DNA of 54,570 nt, from contig NZ_SRHZ01000003.1 in the NCBI RefSeq assembly GCF_004684085.1, positions 1-54,570 of the forward strand, in the 5' to 3' direction. A model generated the notes under the pieces. That model saw only the letters and a program-made list of their open reading frames with translations. It was not told where the DNA came from and made no database searches. The DNA is from Stenotrophomonas maltophilia (lineage in GTDB: Bacteria; Pseudomonadota; Gammaproteobacteria; Xanthomonadales; Xanthomonadaceae). Of this stretch, positions 8,835-16,399 are shown in pieces; the stretch's first letter is position 1, and each line of letters starts with the position of its first letter. The translations under genes were made by a program, and so were the position numbers.

Positions 8835-9311
8835 TCACCGCGCCCGTGGCGGCGCGCTGGTGTTGTCCATGTCGGAGAAGATCAACCACGGCCCATCACC
8901 CACGCGCTTCAACGTCAGCGTGAACTTGCCGGTATCGCCCACGTTGTTGCCGTAGCCGTAGGCACCAATGATGTAGCCCGTGTTGCCCTCCATCGAATAC
9001 GCCAAGGCACGCAGCCGCAACGGACTGCTGCCCTGGCCGGTGTACGCAGCCTCGATCGCGGCGCGCCCGCGCACCGGTGGCTGGTTGCTCTGCAGCACAA
9101 AGCCATCCTCGGCGAAGAGCGCAGCTAACGCCTTGGCATCACCCGTGCGCCATGCCTGTTCGTAGTCGCGCAGTACGCGATCCAGCGGTGCGGGCAGGGC
9201 TGCATCCGGGAGAGGCTGTGCAGGCTTCGCGCCTTCTGCATCGAGGGCAATTGCCGGCGATGCCAGCAGCAGGGCACTGCAGAAGATCATGGCGAGTCGT
9301 GTGCGGCGCAT
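8835..9311 (-). CDS. secreted NTF2-like (DUF4440 / SgcJ-EcaC type) protein
   Basis: This 158-aa protein has a signal peptide (residues 1-22) and one SnoaL/NTF2-like domain: RVLRDYEQAWRTGDAKALAALF at residues 45-66, then RGRAAIEAAY and a C-terminal beta segment GPWLIFSDMDN. These cone-shaped domains bind small molecules or act as simple enzymes; the ligand is unknown. Two related proteins occur at 17822 and 19334 in this window. It is a single-gene unit between two repeats or intergenic gaps. Confidence 0.85.
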   Translation of the reverse strand: MRRTRLAMIFCSALLLASPAIALDAEGAKPAQPLPDAALPAPLDRVLRDYEQAWRTGDAKALAALFAEDGFVLQSNQPPVRGRAAIEAAYTGQGSSPLRLRALAYSMEGNTGYIIGAYGYGNNVGDTGKFTLTLKRVGDGPWLIFSDMDNTSAPPRAR

Positions 9312-9426
9312 GCGTCCAGGCTCTGGCGATGATGGGAAGACGACGGACGCATCCTAGCGCGCCGCTGGTTAGAATCACGCAGCCGCCCGCGTGGCGCAGG
9401 CACCGCAGATCAGACAAGGACACGGA

Positions 9427-10092
9427 ATGAAGATTCGAATCACAGGGATGGCGATGATGGTCGCACTGCTGGTGGCATGCGGGCAGGCACCGGCACCGGC
9501 CGCAGCACCGGCGGCACCGGCACCGACCACCGAAGCACCGGCCGCCACGGCGACGGTGGTCGAGAAGGAACCGTCCATCGAAGACGGTGTGGACCCCTCG
9601 GTGTGGGACAACGAAGGCGAACCGGAAGACCCGAGCGCCGGCGGGGAACTCACCTGTGCGGACAACCCGCTGGCGACCCATTTCTTCACCCTGGTGGGCG
9701 GCAACACCGTGGACGACTGTGGCCGCAAGGACCCGAAGGTGCTGGCCGCGTTCAACGCCCTGATGAAGAACACAGCGGCGGCCGAATCGGCCGACAAAGA
9801 GATTCCGTCGCTGCGCGAACGCCTGTTGAGCGGGCCCAGCGGGCCCGGCGAGCTGGTGGTGCTGCAGGGCGAGCCGTGGTGGTTCTACACCGCCTGCCAG
9901 GCCCACGACTGCCCCGGCACTGCGTTGGCGATGCTTTATTCGCCGGACCAGTCGAAGATGGTCGGCCGTCTTACCGCGCGCTGCCGTGTGTGGTGGCTGG
10001 GCGAGCCGACGGCGGAACAACGTGAGCAGATCGAACAGCGCCAGCCACTGCAGGATGCCGCGTTGAAGGAAGACAGCGCGCTCTGCGAGTGA
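9427..10092 (+). CDS. lipoprotein with an Ivy-like lysozyme-inhibitor domain
   Basis: This 221-aa product has a type II signal peptide with lipobox LLVAC (Cys18), then a low-complexity Ala/Pro/Thr linker (residues 20-50). The C-terminal domain contains YTACQAHDCPG followed by a beta strand ALAMLYSPDQ. The CxxHDC loop is the key feature of Ivy-type inhibitors of vertebrate (C-type) lysozyme, where that loop plugs the lysozyme active site. The domain is preceded by a long segment not found in classical Ivy. The call rests on the loop motif and its context; a general periplasmic lipoprotein is the alternative. Confidence 0.65.
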   Translation: MKIRITGMAMMVALLVACGQAPAPAAAPAAPAPTTEAPAATATVVEKEPSIEDGVDPSVWDNEGEPEDPSAGGELTCADNPLATHFFTLVGGNTVDDCGRKDPKVLAAFNALMKNTAAAESADKEIPSLRERLLSGPSGPGELVVLQGEPWWFYTACQAHDCPGTALAMLYSPDQSKMVGRLTARCRVWWLGEPTAEQREQIEQRQPLQDAALKEDSALCE

Positions 10093-10105
10093 TGTGGTGC
10101 CGGCG

Positions 10106-10127
10106 GTAGCGCCGGGCCATGCCCGGT
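10106..10127. repeat. SMAG/REP-like palindrome, GTAGCGCCGGGCC type
   Basis: GTAGCGCCGGGCCATGCCCG plus flank, between two convergent genes. The same unit is at 48258 and 48317. Confidence 0.85.
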
Positions 10128-10152
10128 GGAACAGCAGACGATGTGCCCCGTG

Positions 10153-10527
10153 TCACCCTTCCGGCCGCATGCGTGCGCTGGCCTTCGCGGTCAGCGACAG
10201 GCTGGCCATCATCAGGCCCTCCATCACGCGGTCGCCCACGCACTCCTCGTCGGGACCGTTCTGGCGCACGCGCTCGGCAGCCAGCAGCATTTCCAGCGCC
10301 ACGCGCAGCCCGGCCAACGCGCAGTCCGCGTCGGCCAATGCCATGCAGCGGCCCGGCATCTGATGACGTTCGGGCCAGGGCTGGCCGTCGGCAGCCGCGC
10401 CTTTGCCGATGCGGTTGAGGGTGGCGATGAAGGCGTTGGGATCGGCTGCAGGCGCGTGCTCTGGCGACTCACCGGCATTGGCGGGCGAGTCATGCGGATG
10501 CAGGCGGGGGAAGTCCGGTGAGGTCAT
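10153..10527 (-). CDS. orphan 124-aa protein of unknown function
   Basis: Start ATG 10527. The N-terminal third is proline- and histidine-rich and probably disordered. The C-terminal half (about residues 55-120) is predicted helical, with Ala/Leu-rich text such as ADADCALAGLRVALEML and a conserved-looking RVMEGLMMASLSLTAKASARM. I do not recognise a family with certainty; small proteins of this style (DUF3077/DUF6124-like) exist in Pseudomonas and Stenotrophomonas. It lies directly beside the interlocked inverted repeats at 10571-10733, which are upstream of its start and could be part of its 5' untranslated region. Confidence 0.6.
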   Translation of the reverse strand: MTSPDFPRLHPHDSPANAGESPEHAPAADPNAFIATLNRIGKGAAADGQPWPERHQMPGRCMALADADCALAGLRVALEMLLAAERVRQNGPDEECVGDRVMEGLMMASLSLTAKASARMRPEG

Positions 10528-10570
10528 GGCAATGCTCCGTGCAGGACAGACGGTAGCCGCCACACAAAGG

Positions 10571-10733
10571 TGGCGGGCGGAGACGTGGCTCGAAAACCGG
10601 GCGCTTGTTGAAACCGGCAGGCACGAGGCCTCCACGCTCCGCCCGCCATGACCGGCAGACGGATTGCCCGCCGGCGCCACGAGGGGTGGCGCCGGCGGGC
10701 AAGCGTTGTCAAACAAGCGCACGGGTTTTCGAA
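10571..10733. repeat. interlocked inverted repeats (possible structured RNA or hairpin element)
   Basis: Three inverted repeats are visible. (a) TGGCGGGCGGA at 10571-10581 pairs with TCCGCCCGCCA at 10638-10648. (b) TTGCCCGCCGGCGCCAC at 10664-10680 pairs perfectly with 10686-10702 across a 5-nt loop. (c) An arm at 10589-10614 (TCGAAAACC...CGCTTGTT) pairs with 10708-10733. Arm (c) starts inside repeat (a) and closes outside it, so (a) and (c) interlock like a pseudoknot. The direct repeat ACCGGCAG is at 10613 and 10651. No coding function is apparent. Confidence 0.7.
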
Positions 10734-11195
10734 GCCCGGCCATCCCTTTTCGATGGCACGTCATCTGTACGCGTGCTGCTGCGCGGTGCCAATCAGAAGA
10801 GTTGCAAACAGCGTTTGATCGAAGTCGCTTTCGGCATTCTTGCACGTTGTTAAGCCGTCGCAGACCGAGGCGGCGCAATGGCATCCGCCACCTGGGGAAT
10901 ATGCGACATGGTTCCGAGTTGAGGGTGCTGCGCTCTGCCACGTCACCGGGCCGATGACGACAGGCAGGGTGGAGACAGCAAGATCGCCACGGTGGACTAT
11001 CGAACGACCCTGATCGCCCACAACATAGCGCTTCAACAGAAGGGCTGCCTTTTTTTGGAGCAGGAACAGACGGTGTTGTGCCTACTGGAGCACAGCAGTG
11101 GAGTACGCCTCCATCGCAATGGTGGCGCAATTCGCACTTTGCGGAGTCAGAGTCTGTTTGCTAAAAACGGCTCCTCCTTTCCATGACTGCGCACC
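10734..11195. other. 462-base stretch with no recognisable gene
   Basis: Lower GC and irregular codon structure compared with flanking genes. Short frames exist (for example a 64-codon frame from 10992), but none has a ribosome-binding site or recognisable content. It may hold decayed accessory DNA. Confidence 0.5.
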
Positions 11196-11642
11196 ATGAA
11201 TCTGAGGAATTTGTTGGTCTCTGCTGCCTACCGCGACTACCTATCTGGATTGGAATCGCATCTGATCGGGCACCCTTTCAACCAAGACGCACCTATCAGG
11301 GCTGTCATTGTCCGCTTGCATGAAGAATGGATGGGGTACGCCGAGGTGACACCTGAAGCGCTGCTGGGCCTGATTGAAGCGGAACGCGTTCAGACCTTCA
11401 GATACATTGCGCAGAAACTCACTGCATACATGGAAGCGGAAGGAGGGCCAGACAATATTGTCAATGAGCCCGCAAACATGCACATGCCCATCGGTCATCT
11501 GATCGAGTACTGGTTGCACCGTGGCGAGTGCTCAGATCTAAGAAACTATCTGAGAAAAATCCGCATGCCCGGCGCCTCTGCCTATGCCAAGGAGACGGCA
11601 GTGATGTTCCGGGCTGCCCGAATGACTGCTATCAGTCAGTAG
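11196..11642 (+). CDS. hypothetical protein, 148 aa, accessory-type
   Basis: An intact frame encoding a mostly helical, soluble protein without signal peptide. Text such as VTPEALLGLIEAERVQ and IGHLIEYWLHRGECSDLRNYL suggests a globular domain, but I recognise no family. Its base composition is noticeably more AT-rich than core genes here, which suggests recent transfer. No clear Shine-Dalgarno sequence precedes ATG 11196. Its 3' end overlaps the convergent 81-aa gene by 7 bp. Small accessory proteins of this type are often immunity or toxin-antitoxin partners; that is speculation only. Confidence 0.5.
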   Translation: MNLRNLLVSAAYRDYLSGLESHLIGHPFNQDAPIRAVIVRLHEEWMGYAEVTPEALLGLIEAERVQTFRYIAQKLTAYMEAEGGPDNIVNEPANMHMPIGHLIEYWLHRGECSDLRNYLRKIRMPGASAYAKETAVMFRAARMTAISQ

Positions 11643-11881
11643 ACTCGGGCCATGGGATCCACGACCAACGCTGCCTGGTGGGTCACGCACCATAGTTCAA
11701 GCTCTTCTCTGAGTTGAGGCCAGAGATCGGCCGCCCACGAGGGGGCGTTGTTTCGGAATGCCTCTTCGGAAGGCAGGTAGACCGTCAACCTGCCCATTGG
11801 CAGCTCAAGCACGAACGAGCCATGTGGGCCTGTGCAGACCAGATCTTCCTTCCATCGTGCGTTGAATTCGAAAACGGGCAT
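11636..11881 (-). CDS. hypothetical protein, 81 aa (small accessory family)
   Basis: A compact acidic protein with several tryptophans (RWKEDLVCTGPHGSF at residues 9-23, then PSWAADLWPQL and ELWCVTHQAALVVDP). No signal peptide or membrane segment is present. A broken second copy of its N-terminal region is seen just upstream (11950-11990), so the family has been tandemly duplicated, a pattern common in immunity-gene arrays. Function is unknown. The frame overlaps the end of the plus-strand 148-aa gene. Confidence 0.6.
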   Translation of the reverse strand: MPVFEFNARWKEDLVCTGPHGSFVLELPMGRLTVYLPSEEAFRNNAPSWAADLWPQLREELELWCVTHQAALVVDPMARVY

Positions 11882-11949
11882 GTAGACCTGACTCCTGAAC
11901 CAAGCTGTCCCCCGAAGCGGGTTCCACCGGCGTGGAGTGTACGCCGGCG

Positions 11950-11992
11950 CCCCTACATGCGGACCTGTGCAGACCAGCTCTTCATTGCCATG
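11950..11992 (-). pseudogene. remnant of a second copy of the 81-aa gene
   Basis: Plus-strand 11956-11987 (CATGCGGACCTGTGCAGACC and onward) repeats 11821-11851 with only a few mismatches, 136 bp apart. On the minus strand it reads NEELVCTGPHVG against WKEDLVCTGPHGS of the intact gene, then loses similarity. A small hairpin (CCGGCGT/ACGCCGG, 11927-11947) lies between the two copies. Confidence 0.6.
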
Positions 11993-12011
11993 GAGTCGAC
12001 GCGGCCAGGCT

Positions 12012-12902
12012 TCAGGTGCTGGACCTTCGTGCTGCGGCCAGCGTATAGGCGTTCAAACGAGACTCGATAAGAGGATCGCCCGCAAACGACATTCCCGATG
12101 GAAGCGCCCCGGGATGAAATGACAGGCTGCGTTCGAAAGCCTGGTCCTCGACAAGGTTCTGCACCACGATCTCCCCCAGAAGCACCGTCTCCAACAGTTC
12201 GCCCAATGGCCGAGCCAGATCATCCAGCTCGCTGCTTCTTGCAGGAATGAGCAACGTAACGTCAAAGCGCGCAACGCCCGACGAAAGGACCCTCTTCAGA
12301 TCATCATCAAGGCAATCCGGGCCGGAAAGTGCCGCAACGTCGGGCTTGCTCAAGCCGGATATCGCAATGCGTCCCACACGCTCGCTTCCGTCTGGCGCTA
12401 CGAGCCGATAAGGATGCAGCATGTGATAAGTGAGGCATGAGTACCCGGCAAGCGGACTCGCCGAGCGCTTCTCCACAAAGGATCGTGCCGCCTGGCTGCT
12501 GCCCAGGTGAGCGATCAATCGATCAGGTGCACACTGTTGCTCGTTCAGTGCCTCGATGAAATCGAGGAAGCCTTCGGCGGTGCCGGCCGGGAACCCATCG
12601 ATGGAGTGGCCGATGAGCTCCAGCGCAGACGGATGGCCGATCTTCACTGCCATTCCTCGTGGCGCCGCAGCCGCAGAATCCTGGGCAACATTGCAGTCCG
12701 GACCGGAATCGGAGAATCGAACGAGCACTGTCTGCTCACCACTACTGAAAATCGGCGCGCAGCATACGTGTGCTGCTACGTCCGACGGGCGAAAGAACCC
12801 GCTCACAAGCGTACCCCGGGCGTGGTTCACGCGGCAGCCGGCGCGGACATCCGCGCCGGCATACAGAGCATCAACGAGCCTTTCTGAAATGTGATTCTTC
12901 AT
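12012..12902 (-). CDS. catalase-like heme peroxidase (small catalase family)
   Basis: The 296-aa protein is a short member of the catalase superfamily (SrpA-like), lacking the C-terminal domains of full catalases. The distal His27 lies in NHARGTLVSGFF, VLVRFSDSGPD and PRGMAVKI match catalase core segments, and the proximal heme ligand motif RxxxY is seen as R282-LNA-Y286. Such enzymes use H2O2 or organic peroxides and are often periplasmic or cytosolic accessory enzymes; no signal peptide is visible. It is last in the GMC-membrane-ALDH operon (26 bp after the ALDH stop) and could remove H2O2 made by the flavin oxidoreductase. Confidence 0.85.
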   Translation of the reverse strand: MKNHISERLVDALYAGADVRAGCRVNHARGTLVSGFFRPSDVAAHVCCAPIFSSGEQTVLVRFSDSGPDCNVAQDSAAAAPRGMAVKIGHPSALELIGHSIDGFPAGTAEGFLDFIEALNEQQCAPDRLIAHLGSSQAARSFVEKRSASPLAGYSCLTYHMLHPYRLVAPDGSERVGRIAISGLSKPDVAALSGPDCLDDDLKRVLSSGVARFDVTLLIPARSSELDDLARPLGELLETVLLGEIVVQNLVEDQAFERSLSFHPGALPSGMSFAGDPLIESRLNAYTLAAARRSST

Positions 12903-12928
12903 ACCAGGGAAGCCCCAACGGTGTGGAT

Positions 12929-14401
12929 TCAGGCCAAGCCCGGGTTGAGGGCGATGTGCTTGTACTCCTGGAAGTCTTCGAGCGCTGCCAGGCCGTTCAG
13001 CCTTCCCAAGCCGGATTGCTTGAATCCGCCTTCTTCCGTGCTGTCATAGACCTTTGCCCAGTCGTTGATCCAGATCGAGCCAGCGTCGATGGCCTGGGCC
13101 ACTCTCAGAGAACGATTGACGTCCCGGGTCCAGATACTGGCGGCAAGCCCATACTCGTTGTCATTTGCGAGCTGTATTGCCTCAGCCTCATCGGAGAACC
13201 GCTGGAGGGTGAGTACCGGGCCGAAGGTTTCCTGCTGGATGATCGGGAGTTGATTGTCCACAACCTCCAACAGTGCCGGCATGAAGAATGCGCCGGTCGC
13301 CAGTGGGCCCTCCTTGATCGGTCCGCCGCGAACCACGGCGCGGGCACCAGACGCGATGGCATCCAGGACGACGCGCTCTACCCGATCGACATTCGCACGA
13401 TCGATCAGGGGCCCCATGTCACTGGTGGGATCGGCGGCCGGCCCCACCTTGACCGCCTTCAAACGCTCGGCCAAACCATCGCGGACCTCGTCGTACACCG
13501 CATCCTGCACCAGTAGCCGCGATCCGGTCATGCAGAACTGACCACTGAACACTGTGAGTGCCTTCTCAAGCACCGGAAGCGCCGCGGCCACATCTGCGTC
13601 GTCAAACACGATCATGGGTGTTTTTCCGCCCAGTTCCATTCCGAAGCGCTTCAGATGCTGTGCCCCCGTACTGCTGATGGCGCGCCCGGTCCGGGTCGAA
13701 CCGGTGAAGCTGACAACGGGAACATCGGGTGTCTCGACCAAGTACGCGGACCCTTCAGAACCACTTTCAAAGAAGAGATTGATGACGCCGGGAGGGAGAT
13801 CAGCGGCCTCGGACATGATGTCCGCCATGACACTCGCCGTCAGCGCCACCTGTCCCGGAAGCTTGATCACAGTCGTGCATCCGGCAGCGAGTGCAGGAGC
13901 GAGTGATCGGATTGTCAGGACGACCGGAGAATTCCATGGCGCAATAACGGCAGCGACCCCCATCGGCTGTCGAAGTATCATCGAGATAGCACCGGGTGAA
14001 GGCTTGACGGTACGACCACTCTCAACCAGAGCCGTTGCCGCTGAGTAGCGCAGCTTGCTTGGAACCATATCAAGCTCGAAGGCGGCTTCTCCTTTCACCT
14101 TTCCATTCTCAAGTGAAAGAATGTCGAGCAACTTTTCACGATTGCGTTCGAACGCGCTCGCAAGCTGCTCCAACACCTTTGCTCTCAATGATGCATCGTG
14201 TGCCCACCTGGCTTCCTTGAACGCGCGTTTCGCTGCCTTCACAGCCGAACGGGCTGCCGCCAGCCCATTGTCGCGATAGCTGCCAATTGCGTTGTAGGTT
14301 GCAGGGTCGATGGATTCATTTTCCACGCCTTCACGGATCCGAAGTCCTCCAATCCAGTTGGATGCGAAACGAGTGGGGGCGTCATTGGTATTGCTTGTCA
14401 T
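12929..14401 (-). CDS. NAD(P)-dependent aldehyde dehydrogenase
   Basis: The 490-aa enzyme oxidises an aldehyde to its acid. Catalytic Cys290 is in SGQFCMTGSR and general base Glu256 in GMELGGKTP. Asn157 is in APWNSPV and the cofactor-binding lysine is at about 180. The C-terminal GGFKQSGLGRLNG matches the family. The start is MTSNTND at 14401; an upstream in-frame ATG at 14434 adds an unlikely tail. It shares an operon with the GMC oxidoreductase, which suggests a two-step alcohol-aldehyde-acid route. The substrate is not determined. In place of the usual KPSE motif it reads KLPG, a small deviation from the consensus. Confidence 0.93.
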   Translation of the reverse strand: MTSNTNDAPTRFASNWIGGLRIREGVENESIDPATYNAIGSYRDNGLAAARSAVKAAKRAFKEARWAHDASLRAKVLEQLASAFERNREKLLDILSLENGKVKGEAAFELDMVPSKLRYSAATALVESGRTVKPSPGAISMILRQPMGVAAVIAPWNSPVVLTIRSLAPALAAGCTTVIKLPGQVALTASVMADIMSEAADLPPGVINLFFESGSEGSAYLVETPDVPVVSFTGSTRTGRAISSTGAQHLKRFGMELGGKTPMIVFDDADVAAALPVLEKALTVFSGQFCMTGSRLLVQDAVYDEVRDGLAERLKAVKVGPAADPTSDMGPLIDRANVDRVERVVLDAIASGARAVVRGGPIKEGPLATGAFFMPALLEVVDNQLPIIQQETFGPVLTLQRFSDEAEAIQLANDNEYGLAASIWTRDVNRSLRVAQAIDAGSIWINDWAKVYDSTEEGGFKQSGLGRLNGLAALEDFQEYKHIALNPGLA

Positions 14402-14464
14402 CGTCGGATTTCTCTTGATTGGGGGAGAACGCATTGAGAACTTCCACCTCCGACGGAGGCGGGA

Positions 14465-14740
14465 TCAGGGCAGGTGATGCTTCTTCGGAATCCTGCTGGT
14501 CAACATCGAGAGGGTGCGTTTCACCAGCGGCTCGGCGATGTTGGTGACGATTGGAACGATCAGTGCAGTCGAGCCCAGGACGCGGAGCGGCAAGGGCCAG
14601 CCTCTCAGCGCATCACCCAGCAGAAGCAGCACGGCGAGCACGGTGGGATACACCGCCAGCCAGACCAGCAGGGTCCTCTTCAGGCGCTCCAGAAGCGTGG
14701 CGGAGCTAGGCAATCGTCCCACTTCTGATCCAGTGCGCAA
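14465..14740 (-). CDS. small membrane protein resembling the C-terminal domain of ABM monooxygenases
   Basis: The 91-aa product has two hydrophobic helices: WLAVYPTVLAVLLLLGDAL (about 28-46) and LRVLGSTALIVPIVTNIAEPL (about 52-72). The LAVYPT...PLPLR...VPIVT pattern is the one seen in the membrane tail of two-helix antibiotic-biosynthesis-monooxygenase (ABM) proteins, but the ABM domain itself is absent here. Its start overlaps the end of the GMC gene by 35 bp, indicating translational coupling. Role unknown; it may anchor or escort the oxidoreductase at the membrane. Confidence 0.65.
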   Translation of the reverse strand: MRTGSEVGRLPSSATLLERLKRTLLVWLAVYPTVLAVLLLLGDALRGWPLPLRVLGSTALIVPIVTNIAEPLVKRTLSMLTSRIPKKHHLP

Positions 14741-16274
14741 TGCGTTCGGCCAGCATGATCACCGTGGGATTTGTCGCGACAGATGGAACATCGGGGAAGA
14801 TCGATGCATCGACGACGCGCAGGTTGCCGATGCCCCGCACACGACCCTGGTAGTCCGTAACTGCCTCGATATCGTCGCTCGCGCCCATCGGCACGGTGGA
14901 GGTCGGGTGGTGGTAAACGTCCAGCGCCGACGGAAGTGATGCTTCCAACGCCTCGGTCGTGGTCACTGCGGCGCCCGGTACGAGCTCCTGTGCAATGATC
15001 TCCGCAAGAGGAGGCTGGCTGGCTATGCGACGAACGATGCGGATTCCCTCCACCATCAGTTCCCTGTCCACTGCCTCGTCCAGGATGTTCAGCCGAATGA
15101 CCGGCGCGGATGAGGGATCCCTGTCACGCAGCGTCAGCGTTCCCGTCGATCGCGGACGAGTGAGCGCGATCGCCATCATGAAGATGGCACCTGTCGGCGA
15201 GCTGGCAGGGTCCCCGTAGTGCACTGCGCTCACGTGCAGGTCACGGTCGTTCTCCTTGGCCTTGGAAGACTTTGCCCAGAGAATCGCACCAACGGGAGGA
15301 ATGGGGAGCCCGAGGCGATCGGGGTGTGCGGCCCAGGTGGTGAAGAAGAACGGGTGCTCCTGCAGCTTCTTCCCGACAGGAAGATCCGCCACGGTGGCAA
15401 TGCCGAGTTTCGCGAGTTCCTCGCCAGGGCCGATGCCGGACCTCAGGAGGATCGCCGGTGATCCATAGGCGCCTGCCGACAGGACGATCTCCGTTGCGTT
15501 GATACGCTCCCCGCTGGAAAGCAGAATCGCTTTGGCATTCCCGTCTTCGATCAGGACGCGATCGACCAACGTGTCGGCAAGGATCGTAAGGTTTGCACGG
15601 GCTCTGACCGCGTCTGACAGATAGGTCATTCCGACGTTGAGCCGCTGACCCATCCGATTGTTCATCGGATAAGGGCCTGCACCCAGCGTCCGCTCACCGT
15701 TGAAGTCAGCTGCGTAGGGGAATCCCTCAAGCACGGCTGATTCGATGAAGGCCCGCTGCATGTCAGAGATCTCGTCGATCTGCAGCTGATGAATCGGTTC
15801 CGGCCCGTTGCGACCATGCCAACGGTCTTCTCCCGATACGGTGCGTTCGCTGAGACGGAAGAAGGGCAGGACATCGGTCGCGGTCCAGTGCGGCAGACCG
15901 CGAGCTGTCCAACGTTCGAAGTCAGCCGCAGGCGCTCGCATCCAGACGCCCGCGTTGACAGCAGACGAGCCGCCCAGAACTTTGCCCCGCGGAACCTGGA
16001 AGGCTCTTTCGCCCCAGCCCGGTTCGGAGACGAAGCCCCAGTCGTGTTCCGGATCGCCACCGATCACCGTCTGGAGTCGTACGGCGTCGGGGTAGTGCTG
16101 TGGCGAGTAGGCACTGCCCGCTTCGACCAGAAGGACCTGGCGAGCCTGGTCTTCACTCAGGCGGCTCGCGAGGACCGCGCCAGCAGAGCCGCCGCCGACG
16201 ATGATGACGTCGTACGTTGCTGGCTCTGGCGTGTTCGCTGATTCAATGATCTGTGTGTCAGGACGTCTGTTCAT
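14706..16274 (-). CDS. GMC-family FAD-dependent alcohol dehydrogenase/oxidase
   Basis: The 522-aa protein belongs to the glucose-methanol-choline oxidoreductase family. The FAD dinucleotide motif VGGGSAGAVLASRL (residues 26-39) and the second GMC signature GKVLGGSSAVNAGVWMR are clear. The catalytic pair is His456 in YHHPTSTVPMG and Asn502 in ATNPTVIML. These enzymes oxidise primary alcohols such as choline, long-chain or aromatic alcohols. It is the first gene of a minus-strand operon with an ALDH and a catalase-like enzyme, and it is divergent from a LysR gene, which probably regulates it. ATG 16274 is chosen by start homology. Confidence 0.93.
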   Translation of the reverse strand: MNRRPDTQIIESANTPEPATYDVIIVGGGSAGAVLASRLSEDQARQVLLVEAGSAYSPQHYPDAVRLQTVIGGDPEHDWGFVSEPGWGERAFQVPRGKVLGGSSAVNAGVWMRAPAADFERWTARGLPHWTATDVLPFFRLSERTVSGEDRWHGRNGPEPIHQLQIDEISDMQRAFIESAVLEGFPYAADFNGERTLGAGPYPMNNRMGQRLNVGMTYLSDAVRARANLTILADTLVDRVLIEDGNAKAILLSSGERINATEIVLSAGAYGSPAILLRSGIGPGEELAKLGIATVADLPVGKKLQEHPFFFTTWAAHPDRLGLPIPPVGAILWAKSSKAKENDRDLHVSAVHYGDPASSPTGAIFMMAIALTRPRSTGTLTLRDRDPSSAPVIRLNILDEAVDRELMVEGIRIVRRIASQPPLAEIIAQELVPGAAVTTTEALEASLPSALDVYHHPTSTVPMGASDDIEAVTDYQGRVRGIGNLRVVDASIFPDVPSVATNPTVIMLAERIAHWIRSGTIA

Positions 16275-16384
16275 GTTCACTCCGATATCGGCTGTCAGGC
16301 GCGGTGCCAGCGGAACGCGCGCTACCACTGCAATCGTTGGTGCGAGGGGCCGATTGCGGAAGTCAGGCAGCAGTCGTATGTTTG

Positions 16385-16399
16385 CGGACAATATGTCCG
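16385..16399. promoter_or_regulatory. palindrome CGGACA-ATA-TGTCCG over the lysR start
   Basis: A perfect 6-bp inverted repeat spaced by 3 bp, overlapping the ATG at 16393. It lies between the divergent GMC gene and lysR. It could be an operator for autorepression, or mean that translation starts downstream. The same half-sites occur at 45160-45210. Confidence 0.4.

Noticed and set aside
10992..11186. A 64-aa frame
   Set aside because: No RBS, no recognisable content, and uneven codon bias.
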